Notes: generated by a model not told the origin, from the sequence alone. A stretch of 64,000 nt of DNA from Proteles cristata cristata (GCA_017311185.1 JAESUZ010000354.1:558001-622000), one strand, 5' to 3'; positions 32,801-44,076 are shown, numbered from the stretch's first letter. Numbers and translations: made by a program.

Positions 32801-35800
32801 AAATCATAGCAAAGAAATCTATGCAATTTTCTAGAGATTAAAGTAGAACAAAGAAAGCAATAAGACAGATGCAATAGCTCAGTTAACAGGACAAAGGACT
32901 TGCATGATAAGGCCCAAAACATTTATGGAGATCTTACAGTCAACTAAATAGCCAATAGAGTAGGAACATGAGCCAAGGATCAATGCTGTTTCAGCCTTTT
33001 GATGGAAATTTCCAATTCATAAAGGCAGGTCATTCACAGTTATGATGGCTGACATCATTCTCATTAAGCAATGATGCTAAACAGAAGACAGTCACTCTGT
33101 GAAATGCACCCAAACACAAAATACGATACATATATGCCAAGGGGTAAGGTTCCAGTTGCCTAGAGGATCTGATCATAAATCCTCAGTTCTATGTTGGAAA
33201 ACAAAATCCTCGCTTGTCTTGAAAAGAGAATTTCGGCATTAAAATTAACACAGTATACATTGACTTGTCACCCCATGTAGATCAGTTCTTTGCATCAATT
33301 TTAAGTACATTAGAGCTTTCAAGCAGCAAAACATATCCTGTGTTGTGAAGGACATCATTAGTCATGTTTATCAAGCCCTAAAATGTCAAAAATGATTCTG
33401 ACATTCCCTTAAACTGTTAGAAGTCTGGAAAGTCACAGAAGTGTAACTTTATTGATAACTGTAAAGTACCTTAGGGAAAAACAGAATAAAGAAGTAAGCA
33501 TGTAAATTATAACTACACATGTCTTTTTCCTTTAGGGTTTCAAAGTATCATCCAGGTGATAATTATGACAACATACACACTAAGCTTTTGATATAAGGCT
33601 GACAAATGACTCCAGGATAAGATTTGGGGGTCTCAGATTGCTTAGCTGAATGGGTTAGGAAAAAGATATGATTAGAGAAAACCCTTTGGCTTCAAAATAT
33701 ATTGATCTTAGTTTAACTGTTCCTATACAAATAATGATATTCAACAGAATGTGCTCCACTTACATTTAGAAGAGAAAATTTCCATTCTAGATTTCGTAGT
33801 TAGAATCTCCTAATTGCATTTAAAAGCCTCAGAAAGTGTCCTCCAGCCCCAACTGTTCACTCTTTTAAAATATCCTTCTATAAATAAGGCTAATGGCTTC
33901 ATTTTCTTTATAATAATGGGATTAACTATTTATAGGCATAACGCAGGTCAAACACCAATCTCCATTATCTGCCAAATGAAAACAATTCAATAACTGCTTT
34001 TGGCATTTTTTTTTAATGCAGTGGCTATAACACAATTATATTTGAGGTAATTACTGACCTTTGTCAGAATAAATACTATCAACACAAACCTACCCTGAAG
34101 CTACCAGAAGAATGAGATGCAACTATTGCAAATTCGAGGTGCTGGAGGCTAGGGGTCAAAGGCAAACTTTATAGCAGGTCTTCCTACAGGTGGCAGCCGC
34201 TTATCAGAATGCACTTGATGAAGTCACTACACCTGCCATTTGCTTTTTTGCTCATTCTCTAATACTGTCAGTTATTTGAAGAGGAAAAGAGGCCACAGTC
34301 ATCTACCTGCCCACCGGGTTACCAAAAGAGTCAGCTATGTTGGTGAATTGCCAGAAAGAAAAAATAAACTGTTTCCTACAGTTAGGAAGTGTTAAACATC
34401 AGTTTTTTTATTAAAATAACACTGGCAAAGATAAAACAATAGTAATTATATTATTCACATTGTTCTATAGCTGTCTGAACATGTTTCTAAAAAGCACTCT
34501 TCGTTATTAATGGGCTGGGGTGAATTTTACACTGTTCCTTTCATTGTGGATAGCTGACCAACCCACCATCTAGAAAATCTGTGATCGATCCTTACTGTGA
34601 GGTCAGCATCCTGGGTTATCGAAAAGGGCTTCTGGCCAATATCTTGTTTCTGCCTGCCCTATAGACTCTTCTCCCTGCATCCTTTCCTATTCAGGAATAG
34701 TCATTAACTGATCCTACAATTGGCTCATAGGAATTAACTGGTTCTTCTACTATCAACCTGCCCTTGTATTCTCTCCTTCTTTTATATCTTACAACCTTGG
34801 ACACATGAGGAGAAAACCCTAAAAAACTACTTTTCATTATTTACTTCCAATCATTTGAATAATAATCTACATTTAAATTTTAAAAATAAAAATTTTATCT
34901 CCCCATCTTCTACTTCTTTGCCACCCTCCTCTCTGCCAACTCCCTGCCCCTGCAATTTACCACCCTGAGGATACACTTCATTTTACCAATAAGCCTATAA
35001 AACATCAGTACATCTTTATGGGTGTCAATTTATTAAACTATCTTTACATTTCTGGAGATAAGAGTGAGATCAAGTTATCCAATCAAATAACATCTAGCGC
35101 CAATACTAAGCTCATAACCTGTCCAAATTAAGATCACGTATATAACATGTAACTTATTGGTGACATCATTTGTATAGCAATTCCTTCCTTTTCTATTTTA
35201 TCCTGGATACCACTGTAGGAATGAGCCCAATGAGTCAAAAAGAATTCAGGGACTTTTATGAATGCATGCATGAGATTAATGAGGTTTTGGAAACACAAGT
35301 GTTAATTGCAAATCATCAAATCACACTGCATACAGATCACTAAGCAAGTATAATAAGTTTTTCAGTTAATTGCAAGCATAAAATAGAAGTGTTATTTTGC
35401 TTTTCATCATCAATCCTTCCCTATTAGAGAGATGCTAAAAGTGAGAAAATCCTAATTTGTTAGATCAGGAGATCATCCCTGGATCACTGGCTTTCAGTCA
35501 CTTCTGAACCAAATTTACTCCCTGAGAAGGCCCCTCCCAGCACCCCTAAAATCTACAAAAGACAATCTGAAAAGCACTTAATATAGTCTCCCCACTCTGC
35601 ATACTCAAAAGGGACTGACTGTATGCCTTGCCCAATGACAGATACGTTGTTAGTTTAGAAGCAGAGGCAGAGCACATGGGTTCCTGCCTCCCACACTGTA
35701 CCCCTCCTCCTTCCTCCCTTCCTCCTTTCCTTGCACTTCTCTTTCCCTTTTATCTCCTCCTCTCCCCCTGCTTTGGTGATGGGCTCACTTGCCTAGGGCC

Positions 35801-36764
35801 ATGTTTGATGTCTTCCTGCTGTATGGGCTTCATGCCCATGGTTCCTTTATTGGTCTGTTTTTTCCACCTTCTCTCAAGACCACATTCCCCACCTGAAAGG
35901 AAGTGTCAGTGTCCTAGGTCCCATTGGTCTCTCCCTTTGCCTCCCAGAAAAAGAGTTCCTTACTCAAGGTCATGTGGTAATTTGTATAAGACTCTCAGTA
36001 GCCTTTCGGCTCTGACTTACTTCACTTATTAGACTGTAAGAACAATTACTTCTCACTTTCATCATTTCTAATGGGAAAAGACGGCTTTCCTGGGACAGTA
36101 TCTCTAGAATTCTGCTGGAGGGGAACTCTCACTTCAGGACAACAAGAAAACTTGTTCTGACAGTGTTTTTTTGTTTGTATCCCTCTCCTCCTCCACCACT
36201 TTTAAATATTTATCTTGAAGCTATAAAAAACACAAAGTGACAATACTTCAGTTGATGCCATTTACATTTCTAAGTGCTCCTAATCTCAGTAGGGTTGGCT
36301 GTTTTTAGAAGCAAGGGTGCCTCATCTGCCTAAACAGCCATCCCATGGGCTCACTCATTATTAATTTGGAAATTGCCCAAGATATGCAGCCTAAGCTCTG
36401 CAGCCTAAGATTGGTGGGTATCAATGCTGATCCCACAGCATCAGCCAGGGGTGAGCCTTCTTCACTATACTTTGTAATGAAATCTTCTCACTTTCCTCTT
36501 AGAATGATCATAATCACAATGCTAAACAGAGATCTTCAACTCATACAGTTTATTTAACTGCAGATCTGCCAGAATTCATATTAGGCTAGATGTTCTTCCT
36601 CCTTGTTTTAGACTCGATGAGTTTACTGTTAACATTATGGCACCTCTTGCTTGGGGCAATGAATGTGATACTACATAAGGACTATAGGCCAATTAGCAGG
36701 TGGCAGCTTTGCCGACACTCTTGTACTTAAGAAACTGGGAGTGGTAAGGACTATGCCTCGGTTT
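32801..36764. promoter_or_regulatory. 4-kb repeat-poor AT-rich block; candidate conserved non-coding DNA
   Basis: No transposable element is recognised across nearly 4 kb, unusual for this window. Sub-blocks 33840-34100 ('gggattaactatttataggc', 'gaggtaattactgacc') and 35230-35420 ('ttaattgcaaatcatcaaatcac') contain clustered homeodomain and POU-like motifs. A polypyrimidine patch lies at 35701-35770. A 134-codon plus frame (35628-36032) overlaps that patch and has no recognisable family. Regulatory function is inferred. Confidence 0.25.
35701..35770. repeat. Polypyrimidine tract
   Basis: Seventy bases nearly all C and T, with repeated CCTCC and CTTCC. Confidence 0.8.
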
Positions 36765-36780
36765 GAAAAACAGTAACGCA

Positions 36781-37157
36781 CCTCTGTTAAGTTCCTCTTA
36801 ATCCTCCTATACATGCAAACATATGGTATCTGTCCTTCTCTGCCTGACTTATTCCGCTCAGCATAACACCCTCAAGGTCCATCCATGTTGCTACACATGG
36901 CCAGATTTCATTCTTTCTCATTGCCATAACTTAAAAGAGGACCGACCGTAGGGGAGAAGAAGGGAGGAAATAGGGAGAGAGAAGGAGGGAGGCAAACCAT
37001 GAGAGACTCTTGAATGTTGAGAACAAACTGAGGACTGATTGGTATTGGAGGTGGGGGGGGGCGGAAATGGGCATGGAGGAGGGCACTTGTGGGAATGAGC
37101 ACTGGGTGTTATATGGAAACCAACTTGATGATAAACTATTAAAAAAAAAAAGAAAAA
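36781..37157 (+). mobile_element. Young carnivore L1 3' end with inverted 5' part (twin priming)
   Basis: From about 36931 the plus strand reads as a carnivore L1 3' UTR in sense: 'aaaccatgagagactcttgaatg', 'gagggcacttgtgggaatgagcactgggtgttatatggaaaccaa', then a poly(A) tail. The left part, 36781-36930, is L1 sequence in the opposite orientation ('gctcagcataacaccctcaaggtccatccatgttg'). The whole insertion is flanked by 16-bp repeats (gaaaaacagtaacgca) at 36765-36780 and 37158-37173. No ORF2 enzyme region remains. Confidence 0.9.
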
Positions 37158-37435
37158 GAAAAACAGTAACGCAGAGAAATAATACACTCCATAATCATCA
37201 GCTTTCAGAACAAAATGAAAACATAAACTCAATCTATTGTCAACTTCCACAAACACTTTAAAATGTAATAAATACCAGTAAGGACAGTGACAGCTACTTT
37301 AAAAATTAGAAGCACTAAGTCAGGAAGAGAATTCTCACTACAGAGAACTGTCCAAAAAGCTGTTTGCTGCTTTCTGATGCACCTATTCAAACACTTCAGC
37401 ATAAAAACAGCTTCGTAGTTTATGGGTATTTTGTC

Positions 37436-37471
37436 TTTTGACCATAATTAATAAATTAATTATGGCCAAAA
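37436..37471. repeat. 36-bp near-perfect palindrome
   Basis: The 17-base arms (37436-37452 and 37455-37471) are complementary except at one position, with a two-base centre. Inner 24 bp are a perfect hairpin around 'aa'. Confidence 0.9.
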
Positions 37472-37594
37472 TCTACACACTGGATACATAGAGATATGAT
37501 AATATATCAGTCCTGGATAAACACACAACTATAAATCCTCAGTCACCATTAACAAAACTTCACTGAAAGTACATTCTTGCAATATTTTTGGATC

Positions 37595-37690
37595 ATTTCA
37601 CAACTACTTATTGAGTACCTACCATGTACGTGTCACTGAAAGTGCTCAGGACAGGACAGAGAACAGAACAGCAAAATGCTCTGTCACATA
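37595..37690 (-). mobile_element. L2 terminal fragment, antisense
   Basis: 'acttattgagtacctaccatgtacgtgtcactgaaagtgctcagg' matches reverse-complement L2 'tttattgagcacctactatgtgccaggcac'. Confidence 0.65.
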
Positions 37691-37753
37691 AATTTAAAAA
37701 ACAGAATTGTATTTTAAGGTTACTGCACTTACTGCTCTAAAGTTACAGTTACA

Positions 37754-37974
37754 GGGGCACCTGGGTGGCTCAGTCAGTTAAGCATCTGACTTCAGCTCAG
37801 GTCATGATCTTAGAGCTCGTAAGCTGAAGCCCCGTGTAGGGCTCTGTGCTGACAGCTCAGAGCCTGGAGCTGCTTTTGATTCTGTGTCTCCCTCTCTCTC
37901 TGCCCCTCCCCTGCTCATGCTCTGTTTCTGTCTCTCTCTCTCTCAAAAATAAATAAAAACATGAAAAAAAATTT
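37754..37974 (+). mobile_element. Felid-type SINE
   Basis: The head is 'ggggcacctgggtggctcag'. The body has 'gctgacagctcagagcctgg', 'cccctcccctgctcatgctctg' and an 'aaaaataaataaaaacat' tail. A near-perfect target duplication (taaagttacagttaca / taaagtcatagttaca) lies at 37738-37753 and 37975-37990. Confidence 0.96.
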
Positions 37975-38074
37975 TAAAGTCATAGTTACAAATAATTACC
38001 GGAACAGGTTTTACATCCATTTAATCAATAAGTGACAACTCATATCAGTGAATGCTCTTCTGAAAGCCAACCAA

Positions 38075-38240
38075 ACAGTAAAACCCTTGGTCTGTCTTCC
38101 TGTTTCTATCTCCCTCCCTGCCCCACTCTCAAAAATAAGGTTCCGGAGAGCAAAGACTGTGTCTGTCTTCCCCACCCCAGCTCAGCAGCATCTAATTTGG
38201 TTCCTGGAACTTAGTAAATAGAGCTGACTGATTAAAAGTG
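38075..38240 (+). mobile_element. L2 LINE 3' end
   Basis: 'aaggttccggagagcaaagactgtgtctgtcttcc' and 'tttggttcctggaacttagtaaatagagctg' follow the L2 end. Confidence 0.65.
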
Positions 38241-38869
38241 AGGAAAGCAATCTGACCAAACTAACTCATACTAATATGTGAATTAATGTTAGCTCTTTAA
38301 GTTCCATACCTATTACACTTTGAGAACACCAAACTTGTTATATTTAAATAAAATGGTCACTTTAGGGGAATAGGGACCCATGATGTGGTGAGCCGGATAT
38401 GTCACATTCATATTCCCCAAACCAGCTGTACACTTGGTTTCCGCCTTTCCTGAATCTGCAGGATTCCAAAAAGCCTCAAACCTTCTCCCAATTGCTTCCT
38501 TCCCAGGGCTCTAGCAGCAGATAAGACACGTCCACATATTTAGATGATCAATTTGTGAGAAGTGATTGCCTAATTTACTCTTGTCCACTTACGTGTAACA
38601 ACAACACTGTGAAACGACTCTCTCATCCATCCATCAAACTTCTATTATCTGAAGTGTAATTGTTATTTCACTAAGGGATCACAAAGAGAGTACCTGTTTT
38701 CTATGTCGCGGCTTCAACAGTTTGAGATATGTATCCAAATTCGGCTTTTTGTTTCAGGGGGAAAGGGAAGAGATGGGAAAGCAAGCATATTGACTGAAAG
38801 GTCTCTCAGTCTGTCTGCTGCCTATGCTACTTGCATTATAAAATGCATAATCAAACCTATTTATTTGGT
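38241..38869. other. Unassigned sequence
   Basis: Nothing recognised. Confidence 0.45.
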
Positions 38870-38990
38870 GATTCAGCAAGTCACTCAATCATTCATTCAA
38901 AACATGTTTATGGAGTATCCGGAATGTACCAGGTATTGTGCTCAGCACTGGAGATAAAACAGTAAACAAGATGGTGTAGGGGGAAATGTG
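38870..38990 (-). mobile_element. L2 terminal region, antisense
   Basis: 'tcaatcattcattcaaaacatgtttatggag', 'aatgtaccaggtattgtgctcagcactggagataaaacagtaaacaa' is a clear reverse-complement L2 end. Confidence 0.82.
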
Positions 38991-39008
38991 CATTAGAACG
39001 ATACCAGT

Positions 39009-39184
39009 CGGGCAGCTGGGTGGCTCAGTCCGTTAAGCTTCTGACTTCAGCTCAAGGTCATGATCTCACAGTCTGTGAGTTGAACCCTGCATCAGGCTCT
39101 GTGCTCATAGCTCAGAGCCTGGAGTCTGCTTCAGATTTCATGTCTCCCTCTCTCTCTGCCCCTCCCGCACTCATGCTGTCTCAT
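39009..39184 (+). mobile_element. Carnivore SINE lacking its A-rich tail
   Basis: The head 'gggcagctgggtggctcag' and body as far as 'cgcactcatgctgtctcatt' are present. The CT-rich end and A tail expected next are absent and unrelated DNA follows. A later deletion probably removed the tail and right target site. Confidence 0.9.
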
Positions 39185-41664
39185 TAAGGGATTGTGTATC
39201 CATTAATAGCTGCACAGGTCCAGATCAAGAAGCTCTTCAGTGAGGTAAAAGAAGGAACAAAAAGAATTAAAACACTTTGTTAAAACTATACGAAAGGGAT
39301 TCCACCAGTGTGGTCTGCATTTTGAGATAAAAGATACAGGCTGAGCCTGCAAGCTTATAACCTAACTATAAATGGTTTATGCACTTAACACTCAAAGAAA
39401 AGCACAGGAAGCACAAAGTTGCACTGCAACCCTTAGAACATATAGCAACTCCTGGAAAGCACTGATTTTATCTACTGGTTTGCTAAGAGTCTTCGGGACA
39501 TGCAGACTTAAACCACTTCTAACCTTGTTCAGTGACTCCTCTTAATTAGGGTAACCTCATACTCCCCACAAATCGCCAGGCTAACCTATGCTTTCTTCAA
39601 GACACAAGTTTACTACTGCTCATCAAATTTTTGAAAGCCAGTTACAACTGAAGAAAGGTCACTTGGAGGAAGCAAAGGGTTTTAAAAGATGTCAGTTATT
39701 TGCAAAACCTCTCTACAGGAATGTTTTCTTACCTCGTGACCAATATCCTCTCTCTACCTCATTCTTCAGGACTTACATGCTCTGCTTCCTCTAGTCCTCT
39801 TAGATTCTCAGCTTTAATTGTGACAGAGGCCTCCTGATCTCTGCGTGACTGAGATCTGGACTTGTGTGTGATCTTTCCCCATCACTCTATAATGCTCTAG
39901 TACCTTTCTGTATTCACTGTTAACTTCAAATCTAAGAACAGCTAACCAACCAGCCAACCAGAAAACCCTTCAGGATGCTCTCTGAATTCTGATCCTACGA
40001 CACAGCCTCCTCCAATACAATGTCAGAAGTCATCAGTAAATTCTAAATCATCAAATCTATGAACTACTTTGGGCAAGTTACAGGATTATAAAGTATTCTT
40101 CTCCCTATGGAATTCCTTCCTCAGAATCTCCATGACTCTTTTCCAGAAGGTTGCATGAGCCACTCTTAGGGAAATCAGAAAACAAAGATTGCAAAAATAC
40201 TGCACCATAAATTCCAAAGCCACTCTTCAAGATGTGCAAACCATTTGCACAAACGAGCAGGAAAAGAAAAAAGAGAGGAGCTGTGTAAGCAGGAAGGTGT
40301 GAGACCTGAAACCAATATCCCTCTAAAGTGAGCACCATCTACGGCCAGAAGCTGGGACTATGAGGCTTTGCCATCATCCAGACGTCTGTTCACCGATGCC
40401 ACTGAGGAAAACCAGCTCACAGTGGGCAACACGGGGCCTGCTGGTGTCTGTGTCCTAGAACTTTGCTTCTGACCCCATCTGCCCCAGTCCACATAAACAG
40501 TTTGGAGGTTAACAATAAGGACACACATCAACACTTGGAGGTAGGGAGTTCTTGAACACCAAAAGGAGGAGGAGGCAGTGGTAGCACAAGGAGAAAATTC
40601 CAGCACCTGACCCGGGAGTACCAGCTCAAACCGGTTCAAGAGCCCTGCTTCATCCAGGACAACGTTGGGATTTGCCTGCCCAGACTGCCTGCCCCTGAAT
40701 ACAACTTCACTGGCCGCTGACCATCCTTAAAACATTCCCTCTCCCTCATGGATCTTTATGAACCCGGTGACCACTCCTCTTCCACCGATGGTTCCTTCTC
40801 AAGAACTGGCTGCCTGTGCTTCCTCTCACACCCTCCATAGAGGATTCCCCACGCCTGCCTACTGCAGGGCCCTGGTTCCTCACACCCTCCCCTTCATCAA
40901 TAGGCCACTGTTTCTCCAAACTCTTCATTCCTTTTTTGTGTGTGTTTCTACAGTGGTATTTGACTGATTTAAAGGTGAAAGTTGAACAATTTAGGCTACA
41001 GATCAGAAGGGCTGAGCAAGTAGATGGATAAACAAACATATATTCTACACTGAAAAAGCTTACATTTGGGAAACAGACCTCAATTGTACCAGCCACATGT
41101 AAAATCCAAATAGGCCAAGCCTTCGATGGTCAGACAGATTGGAAAATTGGGGTAATTAACTGGATAACATAGTAAAAGAAGTAAATTCCAGCAACTGAAG
41201 TGGGGAGAAGCATTTAAAAAAAAGAAGAAGAAAAAACCTAAAGGCAGTGAGGTTGCCAGTCTATATTGATCAAATTGACAAGAAAATTGCTCAATTCTCT
41301 ATTTCCCATTTCCTAGTAAACACAGTGAAAGACATCCAGATGACTGAACAATTTCGTAAAGTGACTAAAGTATATACATTATCCTTAGACCGTAATACAA
41401 TTTACATTTGTGCAAATGCCTTGCACACAATACCACGGGGAGAGGAGTCTGTGTTTGCATAATGACCTCTGCCAAAGGTGACCCTGTAGACAGCTTGTCA
41501 AGAGTGGAAAGACACACTACACCTCTCTCTCAGCAGCTGAAAGCTGGCCTAGGCTCTCTGGGAATTTTCTGGGTGAAGCAGACAGAGTGAATTTTTTTTC
41601 TTAAAGCAGGCTCGTATATTCCTAAATTTTCTCATATCAAAACAGCTCTTCGGTGACCAACTAG
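39185..41664. other. 2.5-kb interval, no recognised repeat
   Basis: The 40.3-40.9 kb part is GC-richer, with overlapping short frames on both strands (93 and 116 codons minus, 69 and 71 plus). None shows a recognisable domain. No CpG island. Confidence 0.45.
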
Positions 41665-41830
41665 ACCAGATATTAGAAAACTTTTTCTGTAAAGGAAAGA
41701 TAGTAAATGCTCTAGGATTTATGGGCCATACAGCCTCTGTTGCATCTACTTGATTCCACCACTGCCAAATGAAAGTAACCACCAATGACACATAATTGAA
41801 GGAACATGCTATAAATTTGAATTCATCCCA
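41665..41830 (+). mobile_element. hAT-type MITE relic ('gcaaactttttctgtaaagg' family)
   Basis: 'agaaaactttttctgtaaaggaaagatagtaaatgctctaggattt' then 'gggccatacagcctctgttgcatctac' match the abundant placental hAT MITE whose other half is seen antisense at 50107-50331. I do not assign the MER number. Confidence 0.8.
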
Positions 41831-42724
41831 CCTAAATACAAGTATAATTTGTATCTTACGACACGTGTGCTAAAACAGAAACATTTTGCCTTGCTCCAAA
41901 GCCTAAAGCTCAAACTTCCTCAAAGTTTTCATTACTTCCTACTAATAATTATTCTACTAGCATTTGGATTTAGTAACACATTTTATTTTAAAATTATTGT
42001 ATTCAAAATGTGTGGGTAGGTAGAAAGCTACTTGAATTTTTAAGCCATGCTACATGTACATGTATTCAAATACAGATAGTAATTTCAGAGAGCAAAGTTG
42101 TTTTTGTCATTTCTTTTTCTTAGAGGCATTGGGTAGAAACTATGGTTCTCCATGACCTGCCTTCCTCCTCCTTGAGCATACAGGAGACTCTGTTTCCCAG
42201 CCTCCTCTAGTCAGTTATCAAATAAAGGAAAGCTTCCCTGAGAATCTCCTGAACCCCCACATTGGGCCAGCTTCATAAGCATTTGACCTTTGCAATCACA
42301 GAGGAACCTATGCTCTATGTTTGGTTTAATGTTCTGCTATGACTATTCTGAAATTCTGAGTGATTTTTGGAAAAGGGGTCCAATAATTTGAGTTGCACCA
42401 GACTTTACAAATGTATACCTAATCATGCCCACAAAGCTGACACTGAGCTGTGTGTGAAGCCCCTAAGATTCTGAAGCAGTGTGTTTCTGCAGTGTATACC
42501 TACCTTATCTGGACTAACACAACCATGGTACCCTTCAAGCCCTAGTAAGTGAAACTCTATCCCACTATTTCCTTAAATCCCCCCCCCCACCTCTGAGACA
42601 GGGGCCTTCACTAGGTTATCCCCACAGTAGTATTATCCATGCCAACATAAGACTGGCACAATTTATTGTGGTTATCTCCTAACATGTCTTCCCATGGTGG
42701 GCACTCTGGATTTCCTCCATTCCA
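41831..42724. other. Unassigned sequence
   Basis: 42310-42420 ('ttctgagtgatttttggaaaaggggtcc...ttgagttgcaccag') resembles a known but unnamed old DNA element. Not called. Confidence 0.4.
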
Positions 42725-42870
42725 ACATTCCAACACTTCTAGAGTAACTTCCTATGTGGCAGAAACTAGAAAGCTAAAAACTACATTTCCCAGACCTCTT
42801 TGAAGGCAAGAGAAATGATGTAGCCTAAGTTTTGCCAACTAGATATACCCTTGAAAGATCTGGAATAAAA
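42725..42870 (+). mobile_element. Old LTR-like repeat, left part, split by two SINEs
   Basis: 'aaaaactacatttcccagacctctttg' and 'aatgatgtagcctaagttttgcc' are landmarks of old mammalian LTRs. The right part probably continues at 43351-43520. Family not assigned. Confidence 0.4.
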
Positions 42871-42884
42871 GGAAAGCAATGAGG

Positions 42885-43098
42885 GGGGCCTGTGTGGCTC
42901 ACACAGTTGGTTGAGCATCTGACTCCAGCTCAGGCCATGATCTCATGGTTCTTGAGTTCAAGTCTCGCAACAGGCTCTCAGCTTTAAGTGTGGAGCCCGC
43001 TTCGGATCTTCTACCTTTCTCTCTCTCTGCTTCTTGCTTGCTGTCTCTCTCAAAAATAAATAAACATTAAAAAATAATAAAGAAAATAAAGAAAGAAA
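42885..43098 (+). mobile_element. Older carnivore SINE (outer of a nest)
   Basis: The head 'ggggcctgtgtggctcacac' carries a small insertion, then 'gagttcaagtctcgc', a short CT stretch and an 'aaaaataaataaacatt' tail. Target duplication 'ggaaagcaat(gt)gagg' lies at 42871-42884 and 43339-43354, outside the inner SINE. Confidence 0.93.
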
Positions 43099-43338
43099 GG
43101 GGCACTTGGGTGGCTTAGTCGGTTAAGCGTCCGACTTTCGCTTAGGTCATGATCTCGCGGTTTGTGGGTTCGAGCCCCGCATCGGGCTCTGTGCTGACTG
43201 CCAGCTCAGAGCCTGGAGCCTGTTTCAGTCTGTGACTCCCTCTCTCTCTGACCCTCCCCTGCTCACGCTGTCTCTCTCTCTCCTAGAAATAAATAAAATA
43301 TTAAAAAAAAAAAAAAAGAAAAGAAAGAAAGAAAGAAA
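43099..43338 (+). mobile_element. Felid-type SINE, young subfamily, nested in older SINE tail
   Basis: The head is 'ggggcacttgggtggcttag' and the B box 'gggttcgagccccgc' is intact. It has 'gctgactgccagctcag', 'tttcagtctgtgac' and 'cctagaaataaat'. It sits in the A/GAAA-rich tail of the SINE at 42885, and its own tail grades into (GAAA)n. Confidence 0.95.
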
Positions 43339-43833
43339 AGAAAGCAATGTGAGGTCCCTGATGCCCTTGAGAGAGCAGTTCTTCTTGTAAGCATGGCACC
43401 CAGGGGACTTCCTCCTCAGTGGCAGCAGAGGCGGAGTCTTGCCTAGTACCGTGGAGCAGCAGCAGTGGGGCTTCTCCTAACAGCGAGGCTGTGCGTGGGT
43501 TCTTCTCCTGACACTTCTCATACTTGGTGATGTGGCCTCAGAAACTGATTCCTAGGACTTTCCTAATGTCAGCTACTTAATGCCCTCAAATAAACTTTTT
43601 CTCCCCCTTAGAATGTATTCTGTTGTCTACAACATATACTAGAGTGAGTGTGAGTCTTTGAGGACACAGACTGAATCTCATTTATTTTCAAAATGACCAT
43701 CCTCTCCCACCAGCCAGCCATCTAGGACTAGCTTAGTGTTTTGATACATAATAATGGTTCACTAAATATTTTACAAAGAAATGCAGACAAGTAGGCACAC
43801 AGGAAGGAAGGAAGGAAAAGAATCATTGTTTCT
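43339..43833. other. Right part of split LTR-like repeat, then unassigned
   Basis: 43351-43520 ('ctcagtggcagcagaggcggag') may be the right part of the old LTR interrupted by the two SINEs. Nothing else recognised apart from a short (GGAA)n at 43801-43816. Confidence 0.4.
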
Positions 43834-44060
43834 TTTTTTTTTTAATTTTTTTTTAATGTTTTATTTATTTTTAGGAGAGAGAGAGAGACAACGTGAGCAG
43901 GGGAGGGTCAGAGAGAAAGGGAGTCACAGACTGAAACAGGCTCCAGGCTCTGAGATGGCAGTCAGCACGGAGCCCGACGCGGGGCTCGAACCCACGAACT
44001 GCGAGATCATGACCTAAGCAAAAGTCGGATGCTTAACCGACTAAACCACCCAGGCGCCCC
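43834..44060 (-). mobile_element. Felid-type SINE, young subfamily, antisense
   Basis: On the plus strand it runs T-rich tail, (GA)n, 'gtcacagactgaaacaggctccaggctc', 'ggggctcgaacccacgaac', 'aaccgactaaaccacccaggcgcccc'. A 16-bp target duplication, one mismatch (aagaatcattgtttct / aaggatcattgtttct), lies at 43818-43833 and 44061-44076. Confidence 0.97.
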
Positions 44061-44076
44061 AAGGATCATTGTTTCT

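Noticed and set aside
35628..36032. 134-codon plus frame rich in Pro, Leu and Ser
   Set aside because: Overlaps a polypyrimidine tract that lacks stop codons by composition; no family features.
36781..36930. Separate antisense L1 insertion
   Set aside because: It shares one pair of target duplications with the sense L1 part and abuts it in L1 coordinates, so one twin-primed event is the simpler explanation.
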